This document shows positions 1 through 10,700 of a DNA stretch of 38,114 bases, one piece after another (positions within the stretch are counted from its first letter, which is position 1; each line of letters begins with the position of its first letter). The translations under genes and the position numbers were made by a program. Origin of the DNA: Hypsibius dujardini (taxonomy: Eukaryota > Tardigrada > Eutardigrada > Parachela > Hypsibiidae); NCBI GenBank assembly GCA_001579985.1, contig LRSR01014878.1:1-38114 (forward strand), read 5' to 3'. The notes under the pieces are model-generated. The model was given only the letters and a program-made list of their open reading frames with translations. It had not been told where the DNA came from and did not search any database.

Positions 1-698
1 AAATGCCGACTCAGTTCGGCAATGTACTTATCGCGACCGCTCGGGGTGTTGCAGTGGGATAGGAATACCAACGCACGGTCCTTCCTATTCCGGAAGCTTT
101 TCACACTTTCGCTGCGGTTTGTCCATAAGCGAGGCGCGAAATCGCGAAGGTAAAAGGACGAGACCACGTCGGAATCGAAGCGATAACTCCACGTGAGGTT
201 GAAGAAATTGTCCCCATGTCCGGGATGGAGCATCGGGTAGGAGAAACTGACCAAATTTGACGGCGATTCAAGCAGCATCAAAACGTAAAACTGTTCCGTT
301 GTGCGTAGCTTCGGTACGTCGTATGGGTTGCCGTCTTCGATACCGTGAAAGATCACGGCAGAGCTTGCGTTCACAAGGGTCCGATCGTCGGTTGCGACGC
401 AGTTTTGGACGTCACAGCCGCTGAAATTTTGCCTCAACGCAGGTGGACCGTGTTGTCCGTCCAATGTTTCCCCGAAAAACTTTGTCCAAAACAAAATAAT
501 CTTCTTACTCGACGTTGAGTCCTCCTGTTTAACAGATGATTTATCATTTAACAGCGAAAGAGATTGTAGATCGGGGCCTGGGGAAGTGTGAAAAATTCGA
601 AACTGATCCACAATCGTAAACGCAGCCAGGAAAGCTACGCAGAGTACAAACAATTTTTTCACGAAGCCGTTTCCGGTCTTGATATTTCCATCAACCAT
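1..698 (-). CDS. alpha-1,3-fucosyltransferase (GT10), N-terminal part, cut by window edge
   Basis: The frame is open from ATG at 698-696 to the window edge, 232 codons without a stop. Residues 1-16 are polar, then a hydrophobic stretch (LFVLCVAFLAAFTIV) forms the signal anchor of a type II Golgi protein, followed by a Ser-rich stem. The catalytic region begins with IILFWTKFFGE, matching the ILFWT..FG start of GT10 enzymes. Further family blocks follow in order: CDVQNCVATDDR, AVIFHG, LLESPSNLV, NLTWSYRFDSDV (family consensus WT.SYRRDSD) and ALVFLSHCNTPSGRDKYI (family consensus SNCNTPS.R..Y). The family transfers fucose from GDP-fucose to GlcNAc of glycans in the Golgi lumen. The C-terminal donor-binding half lies outside the window. 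No intron is visible in this part. The frame is open a little upstream of the ATG but has no other Met nearby, so I keep this start. Family assignment is firm; acceptor specificity (core or antennal) cannot be read. Confidence 0.9.
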   Translation of the reverse strand, partial: MVDGNIKTGNGFVKKLFVLCVAFLAAFTIVDQFRIFHTSPGPDLQSLSLLNDKSSVKQEDSTSSKKIILFWTKFFGETLDGQHGPPALRQNFSGCDVQNCVATDDRTLVNASSAVIFHGIEDGNPYDVPKLRTTEQFYVLMLLESPSNLVSFSYPMLHPGHGDNFFNLTWSYRFDSDVVSSFYLRDFAPRLWTNRSESVKSFRNRKDRALVFLSHCNTPSGRDKYIAELSRH

Positions 699-750
699 GT
701 CGCGTGGCGGGAGTTCATTCACTTTTGAAAGACCCTGTGTTTTTCTTATG

Positions 751-782
751 AGAGAAAGAGAGTGAGAGAAAGAGAGTGAGAG
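751..782. repeat. GA-rich microsatellite, about two 14-bp units
   Basis: Two near-identical units of AGAGAAAGAGAGTG lie about 55 bp upstream of the fucosyltransferase start. They fall in its probable 5' UTR or promoter. GA tracts of this kind can bind GAGA-type factors, but that role is only a possibility here. Confidence 0.7.
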
Positions 783-3004
783 TTCGCGGATGACTTTCGC
801 TCGTTGCAAACACAGAGTCGCAGCCTTCCGGGCAAAACCAGTACGACCGACCTCACAAACTGTCGACTCATCCTTCACTCAGTCTGCCACGGTGTCGAGT
901 TGCGATGTGTTACAGCCGAGAACCAATGTGGCCGATTTGTTGTCCAAACGTAAAGCATTTACTCCTGGCGAAGAAAGTACAGCTATACCGTGCAGAAAGG
1001 AGTGCATGGACGTTGCCAAATTATTCACAGTAAAAAAAACATAATCTTCTATCACATTTTGGCATTTCACAACATTTCTTCATCATCACTATCTCGGTTT
1101 TGCTAGTCTAAAAATTTAAGAGAAACACTTGCTCAGTTTTGAATTGTAAGGCAAGTTCATCAATTTGGGGAGTATGGGGCAGGGTATAAAACCGTGTTCA
1201 ATTCAAAGGGTCAATTCAATTCATAAAAGCGTGTTTACGTACGTGTTTTCAGGAGCTCTCAATTTAAAATTAGTTTTCTACCCTGTTGTGCAACGTCTTG
1301 TGCTTTCCTTTGAAGTTTCAGCAATAAATCTATTTAGTTTCATGCGATGGCGGGATTGTGCAAATGCAAAAAAGGGATATCCAATAACCAGTGATGGATT
1401 GACCGTTGAGCCCTCCGGGCAGATAGAGCCCCACGGATAACTCTCACAATTTCAATCAAATAATCAATCGACGGTACAAAACAGCAGGTCTATTGAGACA
1501 ATTGCCAACTTTGAAAATTCACCGACAATAAGTTTTTTTAGCTTGACCGGCAAATACATTTTTATATTTATTACTAAATTAGGTCTCAATGAAAGAAATA
1601 TTTTGGAACGGTTCTGAATTCGACAACTGAAAATGTTCCCAAGTCAGACTAGGTTTCAGGCTGGAAATTGTAATAAACCTGTAAAAGGACTCGAATCAAC
1701 CTGGTTCTAAGCTGTCTTTTCGACACAATGTAGCCTAGTATATAGGCATGTCTCTTAAACATTCATGAAGATCAAACCATTCTGGATAAATTGCAACCAA
1801 TTCGTCTGTTGTTGAATCACGTGAGTACTAGTAGTATGAGACATAAGAGGATTTGTGTTCCTGTTTTGCTGTTGCTGTCTGGAAACTCCGCAAGCCCACA
1901 ATGAAAATGGCATCTCATATCTCATCCGTGTAACTTTCCCAAAGTTCGCCACCTTACCGCTTTAGCTGGAATCTTGGTCTTATATTTCGGCACTGTTGGT
2001 TAAGTTTTTGCTTCCAATTGGAATGTAACTTGGGCAAATTCCCGTACACTAATCGATCATTCCCATAAATGGAATATATACGGTCTATAAAAGACGCGCC
2101 CATATGACAATGTAATGATTGGCCGAATCGCTGAAAAAGACAGGGTGGAAAAAGGGTTGAACCAGGATGGAAACAAGCATGATGCAGGACCCTTGCTGAA
2201 TTCCCAGAGGGACCAAGCTGTATCCAGCCTGCAATTCAGCCAGATCAACCAGTGTCAAATATAGGCTGGAAAGCATGGAACATTCCAGTTTCTTCTCGAC
2301 ATAGTATGGCATGCCGGGTACAGTTAGCACACCTCTAATGCATCCGACATAAAACAGTAGACCCGGCATGGTGCTCCAACAACACGGCAGAATTATCAGT
2401 CCAATCAAACTCAGACAAAGTAATATCGTATCGAGTATGAGGATGAGGTAAGGGCACTGGCATGGCCCACTTGACTTTCCCGTACCCTGGAATGGACCAC
2501 CGGGCGGCAGGGGGCGCTCTGTCGCAAATGAGTTACTGCGTAGTCAGCGACCTCTACAGTTGACTTTTCCAATCATCCAATGGAGCTTTTTATTTCTCTT
2601 TTTTAAACATGTTCCCACAATTTGTTTTCATATCTGATACGTGTTCCACCGAATTATCGAATATTCTTTGTCGCTTAGAACCTTAGTGATAGCCAAAACT
2701 TGTGTGGAAGTTCGGATTCCAGGGTGGCCCATTCCAGTGCCCTTACCTCACACAGATACATACCTCATGAAAACGCCAGAAATATTGCGCGGAAATGATA
2801 TTGATATATCTGAGTATGGAGCACGTATATGATTGATGGTTCCTTGGTCTTCACAGTGCCCACATACAACATGAACTGGTACTTTGCATTGTCATATTGA
2901 GAAATCGTAGTAGTTGTTCAATCAGGTGGGGGGGGGGTACATAACATTAGTAATGGACTGTTACGTTGTGCTGTTTCGGTGAATCATTTCATGAGCAGTG
3001 ACAC
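783..3004. other. intergenic, no gene recognised
   Basis: I see no convincing coding exon in this stretch. Short open frames on both strands lack family resemblance and a splice context. It holds one copy of a dispersed repeat (about 1636-2300, listed separately) and a run of ten G at 2928-2937. A TATAAAA string near 1187 has no obvious gene downstream on the plus strand. Confidence 0.6.
1636..2300 (+). repeat. dispersed repeat family R1, copy 1
   Basis: Two blocks, about 1636-1745 and 1880-2300, are clearly similar in order and orientation to 13776-13890 and 14320-14670. Shared landmarks are CAGACTAGGTTTCA, ATGTAGCCTAG, ATCTCATCC, CTGGAATCT, GATCATTCCCAT, GTCTATAAAAG, ACAGGGTGGAA and CTGGAAAGCAT. 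The middle part differs in length between copies. The shared TATAAAAG resembles a promoter. The element could be a decayed non-autonomous transposon or a solo LTR; no coding capacity and no clear ends were seen. Confidence 0.65.
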
Positions 3005-4051
3005 CTACGGCCGAGGCCGCTGCTGTACCGGTGTCTTTCGTAATTTGTCCAAGGCCACTACAAACAGTATCGGGTCAACGACGGTTTCACACGAGTAAAC
3101 CAACCCGGCGACCTGGTAAAACGTATGATTCCAAAATTTTGGAACGAACCCCACCAGAAGGTAGTAAATGAGGTCAGGTGCGGAGCAGACGATCACGCTC
3201 GCTGTCATTGCTGTGAACACCAAGTACTTGTTCGACGCTTTACGCTGTCGCGTATCATTTCCGATGACAATTCTTGTCTGTGACCGTGGGCAACCATCAG
3301 TGCCTTCAGTGGGGATAACGTGACCTTGGTTTGCCGCGGTAGAGCGATCACTCAAGCGCTGTGGAGCTGTACGTCTCTTGCGATCGCGATGAGCTTTACT
3401 GGCCATCACAACAGGGAAGGACAGAACGATGCCACAGAGCGGGACGATGAACATGACAATATCTGCCACGTTCGCCCAAGCTCCATGCGCGTTGTGGTTG
3501 AACCTACAACCGTAGCTCCTCACGTCGAGGCGATAGTGCAGGGTGTCTATCAACAAGTAGGAGCCCTCTGCAGCGTGAATGTAGATCCACATGACAGCGC
3601 ATATCATCACGGTGGTCCGGTTTGTATGAGCCGTTCGGAAGGACATTGGATGGACAATGGCCCATGCGCGATTGATGGAGATCAGGGCATGAAGGTGAAT
3701 GATGCCGGCATTGAGAATGCCCAAACAATACATGTAGAGGGTACATGCTGGGCCGCCCAAATGCCAACCGTAAGGATAGAGGTTCGAAATGACCGACAAC
3801 GGGTACTGCGTGAACAGGCAAATGATGTTCACCCCCAGCAGGTTGATGACGTAAATGTCAAAGGGGGTGCTCGAGTGCCGCTTCTTGATGAAGAGGAATA
3901 ACGCGCCGGCATTGAAGATGAGACCGAGAATGCTTATACAAAGAAAAAACACAGGCGTCAATGACCACGTCAGTTTTAGTTCTTCCGAAGGAGAAATTTG
4001 ATTAGCAAGAGTAAGATTTGTGATTAATGGGGCTGAGCTGTTAGAATTCAT
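3005..4051 (-). CDS. orphan rhodopsin-like (class A) GPCR, single exon
   Basis: The frame encodes 348 residues from ATG 4051-4049; an in-frame Met at 4183 would add 44 residues that do not look like part of a receptor. The N-terminus carries sequons NSS and NLT. Seven hydrophobic spans are visible: about residues 31-55, 66-90, 104-126, 147-165, 194-216, 275-300 and 311-334. C103 before TM3 and C182 in the second extracellular loop are the usual disulfide pair. TM1 has the conserved Asn (IFNAG). TM6 has CSAP in place of CWxP. Two signature motifs are altered: DRY at the end of TM3 reads NRA (127-129), and NPxxY in TM7 reads DPILF (326-330). The third cytoplasmic loop is long and basic (220-272). 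The ligand cannot be predicted. The changed motifs suggest a divergent lineage-specific family or unusual G-protein coupling. No downstream partner gene is adjacent. Confidence 0.85.
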   Translation of the reverse strand: MNSNSSAPLITNLTLANQISPSEELKLTWSLTPVFFLCISILGLIFNAGALFLFIKKRHSSTPFDIYVINLLGVNIICLFTQYPLSVISNLYPYGWHLGGPACTLYMYCLGILNAGIIHLHALISINRAWAIVHPMSFRTAHTNRTTVMICAVMWIYIHAAEGSYLLIDTLHYRLDVRSYGCRFNHNAHGAWANVADIVMFIVPLCGIVLSFPVVMASKAHRDRKRRTAPQRLSDRSTAANQGHVIPTEGTDGCPRSQTRIVIGNDTRQRKASNKYLVFTAMTASVIVCSAPDLIYYLLVGFVPKFWNHTFYQVAGLVYSCETVVDPILFVVALDKLRKTPVQQRPRP

Positions 4052-4271
4052 TTTTGAAATCACGCGAAGGCAAAGGCAGTTGAGCCAAAATACGACAGTC
4101 CTCGGCGAATTTCGGTTGCGATACATCTGAAATGTTTTTGGATCGTCCTTTATAGCTAAGCAAGATCGGGAATTTAAGACCAAGATCTACATTATAGAAG
4201 GAGCAGCAGCATCCGATGTCTCTGCTTTCGTGTAACCTATTATGGATGGTAGTCATTATCTTTGTCTAAGG

Positions 4272-4278
4272 TTATATA
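4272..4278 (-). promoter_or_regulatory. TATA-like box upstream of the GPCR
   Basis: The minus strand reads TATATAA here, about 220 bp upstream of the preferred GPCR start and about 90 bp upstream of the alternative Met at 4183. Its position fits a core promoter for a message starting near 4245, but the evidence is only the motif and its spacing. Confidence 0.3.
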
Positions 4279-5649
4279 CTCTCGGCATTAAGGAATTCAA
4301 CCTCCCGTCTGGGAAGATCTCGTGGACTTGTTAATTGCTAAAATGATCTACAGACCGGAATCTGCAGAGTCTAATCGCAGATGAAGGGCAACTGAATATG
4401 CGGAAATGTAAAAGGGAATGTGTAATTGAAGTTCTTCCGGACAACGGCCACTCCTCGCACATATCTTCGAAACATGAACCTGAAGGGTTACGCCAGTTAC
4501 TGAGTCCATCTGCGTGGATTAATTAAATTTATCAGCATGATTTTACCCAGAATTCTAAACGTTCTCGTGACCTTATCCGCCCGAAAAGTTTTGGATGATC
4601 CTTGAAATTTGTCAATCTTTAATCTAGGCAGGCATGTTAACTACCTTGATGCTTGGGCGTGATTTGCTCCTTCACTACTCAAAGAAATGAAGTTTCTACA
4701 TTTCAGAACTTCGACAGAGCCTCGATCAAACGTGCCGAGACACAACACGAATGGCATATCTATATACTATAACCACACGAGTTTGAAAGCAACCCTGATT
4801 CGCAGGTTGATTCATTTTTATATTTTTTAACAAGCTTTTAATTCTACATAACTATTCAATGATCGAATTTTGTCCTGGTCTTCAATATGCAACGCACCTT
4901 GCGTCGTGCATACGGTCTTTCAATTGCTTCATCACTTTCTGTTCAACGATCTTATCCTGATGCACACTCTTCTGGTACTCGAGCTTATAATGTTAGACAT
5001 CTTGGAAGAATCTTTTCCTATCAGATTATTTACGTTTCAGACATCTGCTTGCATTGATTTTTCATTAACAAATCTATTAATTTGTTCCACTATTTGCAAA
5101 AAAAGCATTGTTCTTTATTTTGGTCGCGTTATCTGGAATTTCTTTTCTGTCTGAATTGACTACGAACAATTCTCAAACGTAAATAATATTTAACGTCAGT
5201 TTAGATAAAGGGTTCTCCGTTTTTTTTTTGAGTTCACTATTTATGCAATTCCGGTCGCTGTTGTCTCAGAGGCGTGGTTCACGTTGTGTCTTTGAACAAT
5301 TACACAAGGCGGTTCTTCATTGTTATTCGGCTATACTTCATGAGATTCAACGATAACAGTTTAGTTGAGCAATGGCTGAATGGCGGGAGAATTTTTCTGA
5401 CGAATTGTAATTGACAATTCTGGTGAGATCTGGCGGAGATTTCGTCAGATACTTTTCAGAGATTCCTGGAAAGAACTGCCGGATTTCTCACCCAACAGTT
5501 TTGCCAAAAATAGTATGTTAATTTCGTCAGATCGCGTGAAACAGCATGTAGGAGGATTTCTCCAGATCTGACGAAAATTTGGTGCTGGGATCTGTCTCTA
5601 TCAGTCAGACTAATTAAACGCAGAAGTTCGTTAAGGGTCCGTAAATGGC

Positions 5650-6085
5650 GAACCAGGACCCCTCCCGGTATGGCCAGGGGGTGGGCAAACAGACAAAATG
5701 CTGTTTTTCAAGTTCGATCCCAAAATTTGGTTTTTTTCCCTGATCATTTTCAAACTTGTGGGGGCTCTGGGGGTCTGGGACTCTGATTTTCAGGATACCA
5801 AAACATTTTCAAAAACATCAAATTTGGACCCTTCTTGAATGTTTTGAACATCCCATTTGTATTCGCCAATAGTAAGATTATCTTAAACTTCACCAAGTTT
5901 CAAACTTAAACGAAATACTGATGTTTTCGGTTTTGGAATTCCGGGCCCAGGAAATCAGACCACTAGACTCCCACAAGTTTCAAAATTATCAGGGATAAGA
6001 GACCGAATCTTAGGTTCAGTCTTGAGAAAACAAACATGCATTTTGTCCCTCTGTCCAGCTGCTGGCCCTACCTTAAGGATCCTGA
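5650..6085. mobile_element. fold-back (MITE-like) element with long terminal inverted repeats
   Basis: The left arm, about 5650-5830, and the right arm, about 5890-6085, are imperfect reverse complements. Matching landmarks, left versus reverse-complemented right, are GGCCAG, ACAAAATG, CCCTGATNATTTTNAAAC and CTTGTGGGNGTCT. Each arm is about 180 bp around a loop of about 60 bp. There is no coding capacity. It is therefore a non-autonomous inverted-repeat transposon or a fold-back repeat. Exact ends and a target-site duplication could not be fixed. Confidence 0.65.
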
Positions 6086-6267
6086 TTCCGACTTGGAAGT
6101 ACCATAAATGCGCCTCTGATCAAAGACCCAGGCAGTCTCGAAACTGTTTGATTCCTCTTCATGAATGTACAATGTTACTTGGCATGTCTAAGGGGATTGC
6201 CACGTAATCAGGGTTGCTTCAATTATGTCCAGTCAGCTGGATGGTGAAAAAATACCAAGCAAAATAT

Positions 6268-6860
6268 GATTGTGGCAATCAGACGCAGAAGGTGCAGCAG
6301 TTTCCACAAAATGCAGACGGTTATTGGAAGACATTTGATCATGTTCCTTCGCGCGAGGCAAATTATCTTTGACCAAAGCGAACAGATCATCCAAACGATA
6401 ACACGTCATAGATGACGGATGCCCTGCTGCATCTCCGATGATACCGTGCGCTGTTCCGATTGCTGAAGCTAATTTTGGCAGCTCTCGAGTTCCGCGTTCT
6501 CGTTAGTCCGTTATCAAATTATCTTCGCAGACTCACATCCGACTCGTTGACGCACACGTCTGATTGGGCACAGTCATGGGGAAATAATTAATATGTAATT
6601 GGATCACATCAGCTCAAATTAATGGTAACAAAAGCATACACGTGCTTGAACGCAAACACAGCTGTCTGCTAGCAATTCGCACCGATGCTCAAATTAGCGC
6701 GGAATGACGAAAAATCAGCAGAAGAATTCCGAGAAACATGCCAATGTGACATCAGGCGAGGAATTGGCGGGAAAATGGGTGTGGCTATGATGCGGACCAA
6801 AAGTGAACGGAGAACCTAGAATGTCTCCGGTTTATGCTTTGTTTATAGAGCTATATTTAC
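6268..6860. repeat. orphan copy of the receptor-upstream block
   Basis: This stretch matches 23530-23960 and 29050-29480, the blocks that lie upstream of receptor genes A and B. Shared strings include GCAGAAGGTGCAGC, GGAAGACATTTGA, GAGTTCCGCGTTCTCGTTAG, TAATTGGATCACATCAGC and GAGGAATTGGCGG. The copy here is longer, with about 110 bp and about 70 bp of sequence missing from the other two. No receptor exon lies to its left. It is either the relic of a lost receptor copy or a dispersed repeat that was carried along in the A/B duplication. Confidence 0.7.
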
Positions 6861-7179
6861 GCTAATTTTACGTCAAGCGAACAGCAAGTGCGTCATCTCT
6901 CTTCAATTCACTGAGCAACCCTCTTCTTTGCACACAACAAAAATGTTGATGCACTGTTCTCCTTTCTCACAATCCGTTCAGTTTCTATAAAAACGATTGA
7001 AGCCGTTCCTGATTGGTTCCGATGGAAGTATTGTGAACTACCATTTGAACGAGCCAACAGCCCTTCGAACAGGCCAGCTTTCTGAAACACCGCGCACCTT
7101 CTGTACACACCATTTACCCTCCAGAGAAGCCGGCCAACTTGATCTTTTAGACACACCCTAGTTTGCCCCAACTACCCTG

Positions 7180-7420
7180 AACGGTCAATATTGCCGTCGA
7201 CCCTCTGTACATATCGTCCATCTTCCGTTCAAGCCGTTAACCTTCCAGAGACACCATAAACTTTCCAAATGCTCCGTTAACTATTCCGAAACTCCGTTAA
7301 CCTGAACGCTACGTCAATTTTGCGCAGACTCCGTCAACCTTTCGGAATCATAGTAAACCGCTCGTTTGGACTCACCACCTTTCGGTCAGGCATATTACCG
7401 TCAAGCCGACTATCACCACT
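7180..7420 (+). repeat. degenerate tandem array around CCGTTAACC / CCGTCAACC
   Basis: Strings CCGTTAACCTTCC, CCGTTAACTATTCC, CCGTTAACCTGAAC and CCGTCAACCTTTC recur about every 20-22 bp, with related CATAAACTTTCC and GTAAACCGC units between them. This looks like an old minisatellite. No gene overlaps it. Confidence 0.6.
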
Positions 7421-7740
7421 GACCCCTAAACTCGGGAAATGCGTCTTTTTTGCTTCTTTTTTTTCAATCGATTTTTAATGCAAAACGATATAATAAAGGC
7501 AGACTAACATGAATGTTTTGAATGCGCGGTCTGAGAACCAAATAATGAGAACACTGCGTTATTCAGCTAAAATGTCCAAAACAAGTCAGACTCAAAAAAA
7601 GAATTTTTGTTTGCATTGACTATTCTTCACTGCAAATACAGCGAGCACAAAAAGCCGTGTTAGAAAATATTCGTAATATCCGAGAGGCGTCTAGCAGCTT
7701 CCCCTCGCATCAAATCCATACGTGGCTATGTTGGCCAGTA

Positions 7741-10700
7741 TCAGCTTCCACGTCGCTTGCTGGTTCTTTGAAAACATTTCACATCAACATCATGGAAAAC
7801 CGTCGAACGATAAGAGGCAACAGGAGTCTTTCGTCGACTATCCAGTGATTCACTGTCAAGTAATGTCCGTACCCAGACCTATCAACAAAAAGTGTTTACC
7901 ATACCAATAGTGATCGTGTCAATTCATAATCCAGGCTACACCGACACGTGTTTGTTATATATATATATATATATATATATATGTCTTGTATTCCACAATC
8001 AATATACATGCCTGATCCAGTAAATGAAAACTGCAAACAGTCCGACCAGAATGAGACTAATTGGCAGCGAAACATGGAGCACTAAAAACCCGTTTGAAGA
8101 TGTTAAAATATAGCAAATGTTTTCATAACTAAAATGGTTGCGGTATTTACCAATACTCGACTTAGTCCCACAGTTCCAGGAATCCCCATTGTATCCACAA
8201 GCAGGCCTATTGGGAGGAGGCCAGGGTTTTCCTTGCGTCCAAATGATGTCACGCATAATTCGTGTTTCGGCGGATTTTGTCGACATATAAACAAACGGCT
8301 GAGAAAAACATACACAAAACTGGATCATGCCATTTTGGAAGTTTCCACGTTTTCCGGTCTTGAAACTGGAAATGTTTGCGCGTTTTTACCGTAAAAGTTT
8401 GCTTTTGCATGTCGTAATAAGACAGTATCAGGTCGATGGTCCGTTGCCCATGACCGTCAATCTCAATGCTCCCCACATCGGTTTCGAAGGTGTTGTTGAT
8501 AAACATTCGAGTCAAATGGCTCCCATCGCGAAGGCTGGCAGGGCCGTATAACGACAGAGACGCATTCAGGACCTGCAGAAACAGAGCGGTGGATACTGAA
8601 TAATAATTCGATTGTTCTGACAAGGAACTGCTCGCTACATGTCGCCTATCGAGTTTGAAGGTACCATTTTAAAGGTATGAATTTTCTTTATCGATTGATA
8701 CCAAAAGCTAGGGCTCGGCAGTTGAATCGGGTGAACAATTTTCAAACTACGTGAGCTCCTCCTACTCAGTATGTAGGGAAATTAAAACATTGATTGAACG
8801 ATTGTAATCGATAAAAAAGAGAGGCAGTAAATGTTTCGGCTGTTTCAACTGCGAGAGTCGTTCAATCAAGCAGCGGCTTCTCATTGACATCAAAGGGAGA
8901 AGAGGAGTGTGATAAGTTTGCAATAAGTGTGCCCAGTTCAAATTCTGAGCCCTAGCTTTCGGTATCGGTCGACAGGACAAATTCTAGGCTTTGGAATGGT
9001 ACCTTTAAAATGTTTCCGAATAGGCTACCAGTAGCGAGATTTCTCTTGTGAAATGGAAATGAAAATGTTTAATCGAACCTGGGCGAATATTTCAACAGAG
9101 AGGTACGAGGCAATAACGTTGGGCATTGGCTAGAATTAGGAAACCCGGTTAGGCTATATGGTCGCGCTAGAAAGTGCCCAAGACGTGTTAAGTAATTATG
9201 GGTATTTCACAATACCAGGTTGCCCACGGAGAGTGTTAAGTTATAGTCAACCAACGCTCGCCGTAAAATGTCAGTTGCATTCAGTCGACTTGTTTGCGGT
9301 AGGGTGTCGTTATAGTCCACAGGCCGGATGACCAACAGCGAGGGAAAGGCCTTTTTAGCAATCTGTAGCAAGTAAACATGTCAGGTACTAACCAAGTCAT
9401 CATGATGTTTTCTGCTCCTTTTGCTGAGGTGTCGTTATGTTTTAGGTTTACCTCGTCGTCCCCGTCGCCATATTTCCAATCAAGGCGACCGTAAAGGGGG
9501 GCATTGAGAAAATTTTCAACCGTTATGTACACCTGCAATTACAAGTGCGTCTCATTTTGTATTATCTGCGGTTAGGACTAGTGATTAAAGTTTAAGGCAA
9601 GTTAGCCCGACACTTTTCAATTCATGCCAGTTTGTTATGAGTTGTTGGTTCAGTAGTTTAAACACCACCTGAACAACACTGCAACGATGCGACTGTTTTT
9701 CAACCATCATTAAAAAGCTCACTGGAAGTTAACAATTTTTAGACCTGTATGTGACGGCTGGGTCGCACTGCCTGGCGCCCCAACCATCAAATGTCCTATA
9801 CGGCTTGCCATTTAGTCTCACATCACCCTAAGCCATTGTGACTCGTTTCAAGCAGTCTTCAACTGCGTTGTGTGACTCCTGTCATCAGCCATCTGTCTTA
9901 CAGCGAACACATCGCGTCTCTCCTCAGAAACCCATTCGATTACCTGCATTCCACATTGTAATCTCATCCCCAGTAGTAATACTTCATCCCGTGAATATTC
10001 CGGTTTACAATCGCGTCCAGACATTCACAAAACGAAAGGTGCTTCTTGTTAGTCACTAATTGGTTCCCTGACATGTTCAGGTCAGAGGTGTGCCTACGGA
10101 AAGCTCTCAACAGACACATCGCTTGTGTACCTCGACTAATAAATCTTGACATCACACTTCTTATTGTTTTTTTTTGCCCCCCCCCCCAACGATATGGTGG
10201 GTGCTGGCACGAATGTTTGATCCTTCAGGTTAGGACGGTAATGACTGATTCTCAGAGATGCTACCAATATCGAACTGGAACGGTGTAATTGCTTCTGATT
10301 TTGTTTCATTCTGTTGGCTATACAAAACCAGAAAGCTACGCTGACTGAGCTAGAGCCACGCTTTTTATTTCAAGCAGTCTGTGGCTCTAACGCAGTCGGC
10401 CTAAAATTCTGGCCATGCATGTAACATAGCGAAGCATGACTCAGTTTTTTCCTCCTTCAATTCGTGTCACTCTTTTGGATGTCAAGAGCACGAGTGATGT
10501 CGCTCGTACTCCCCATCTCATTTCAAGTGAGCTGCATGTGTGGTCGCACTTCTAACGGAGAAACCGCGGTCCTAACTGCGGCACATTCCATCTTCAAAGG
10601 TGGTCGCCACGGGAACCAGTAAATGACTGAAAGAAGTCTCATAGTAAGTTATTCCAATGTTCTATTAGTCGGTGGAGTACGGAACGCAACGCTGCAGCGT

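Larger units (their letters stand above)
4279..7740. other. repeat-rich intergenic region, no gene recognised
   Basis: No exon with family resemblance was found. The region holds a fold-back element (about 5650-6085), an orphan copy of the receptor-upstream block (about 6268-6860) and a degenerate tandem array (about 7180-7420), each listed separately. Around 5390-5590 several inverted copies of TCTGACGAAAT-like strings suggest another small decayed inverted-repeat element. Confidence 0.6.

Noticed and set aside
3320-3901. 193-codon open frame on the plus strand
   Set aside because: It is antisense to the GPCR gene; its composition mirrors the receptor codons and it resembles no family.
4887-4985. 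Minus-strand stretch encoding a charged helical peptide before an AG/GTGCGT donor
   Set aside because: No acceptor, neighbouring exon or family match; the charge pattern is what a hydrophobic frame gives on its opposite strand.
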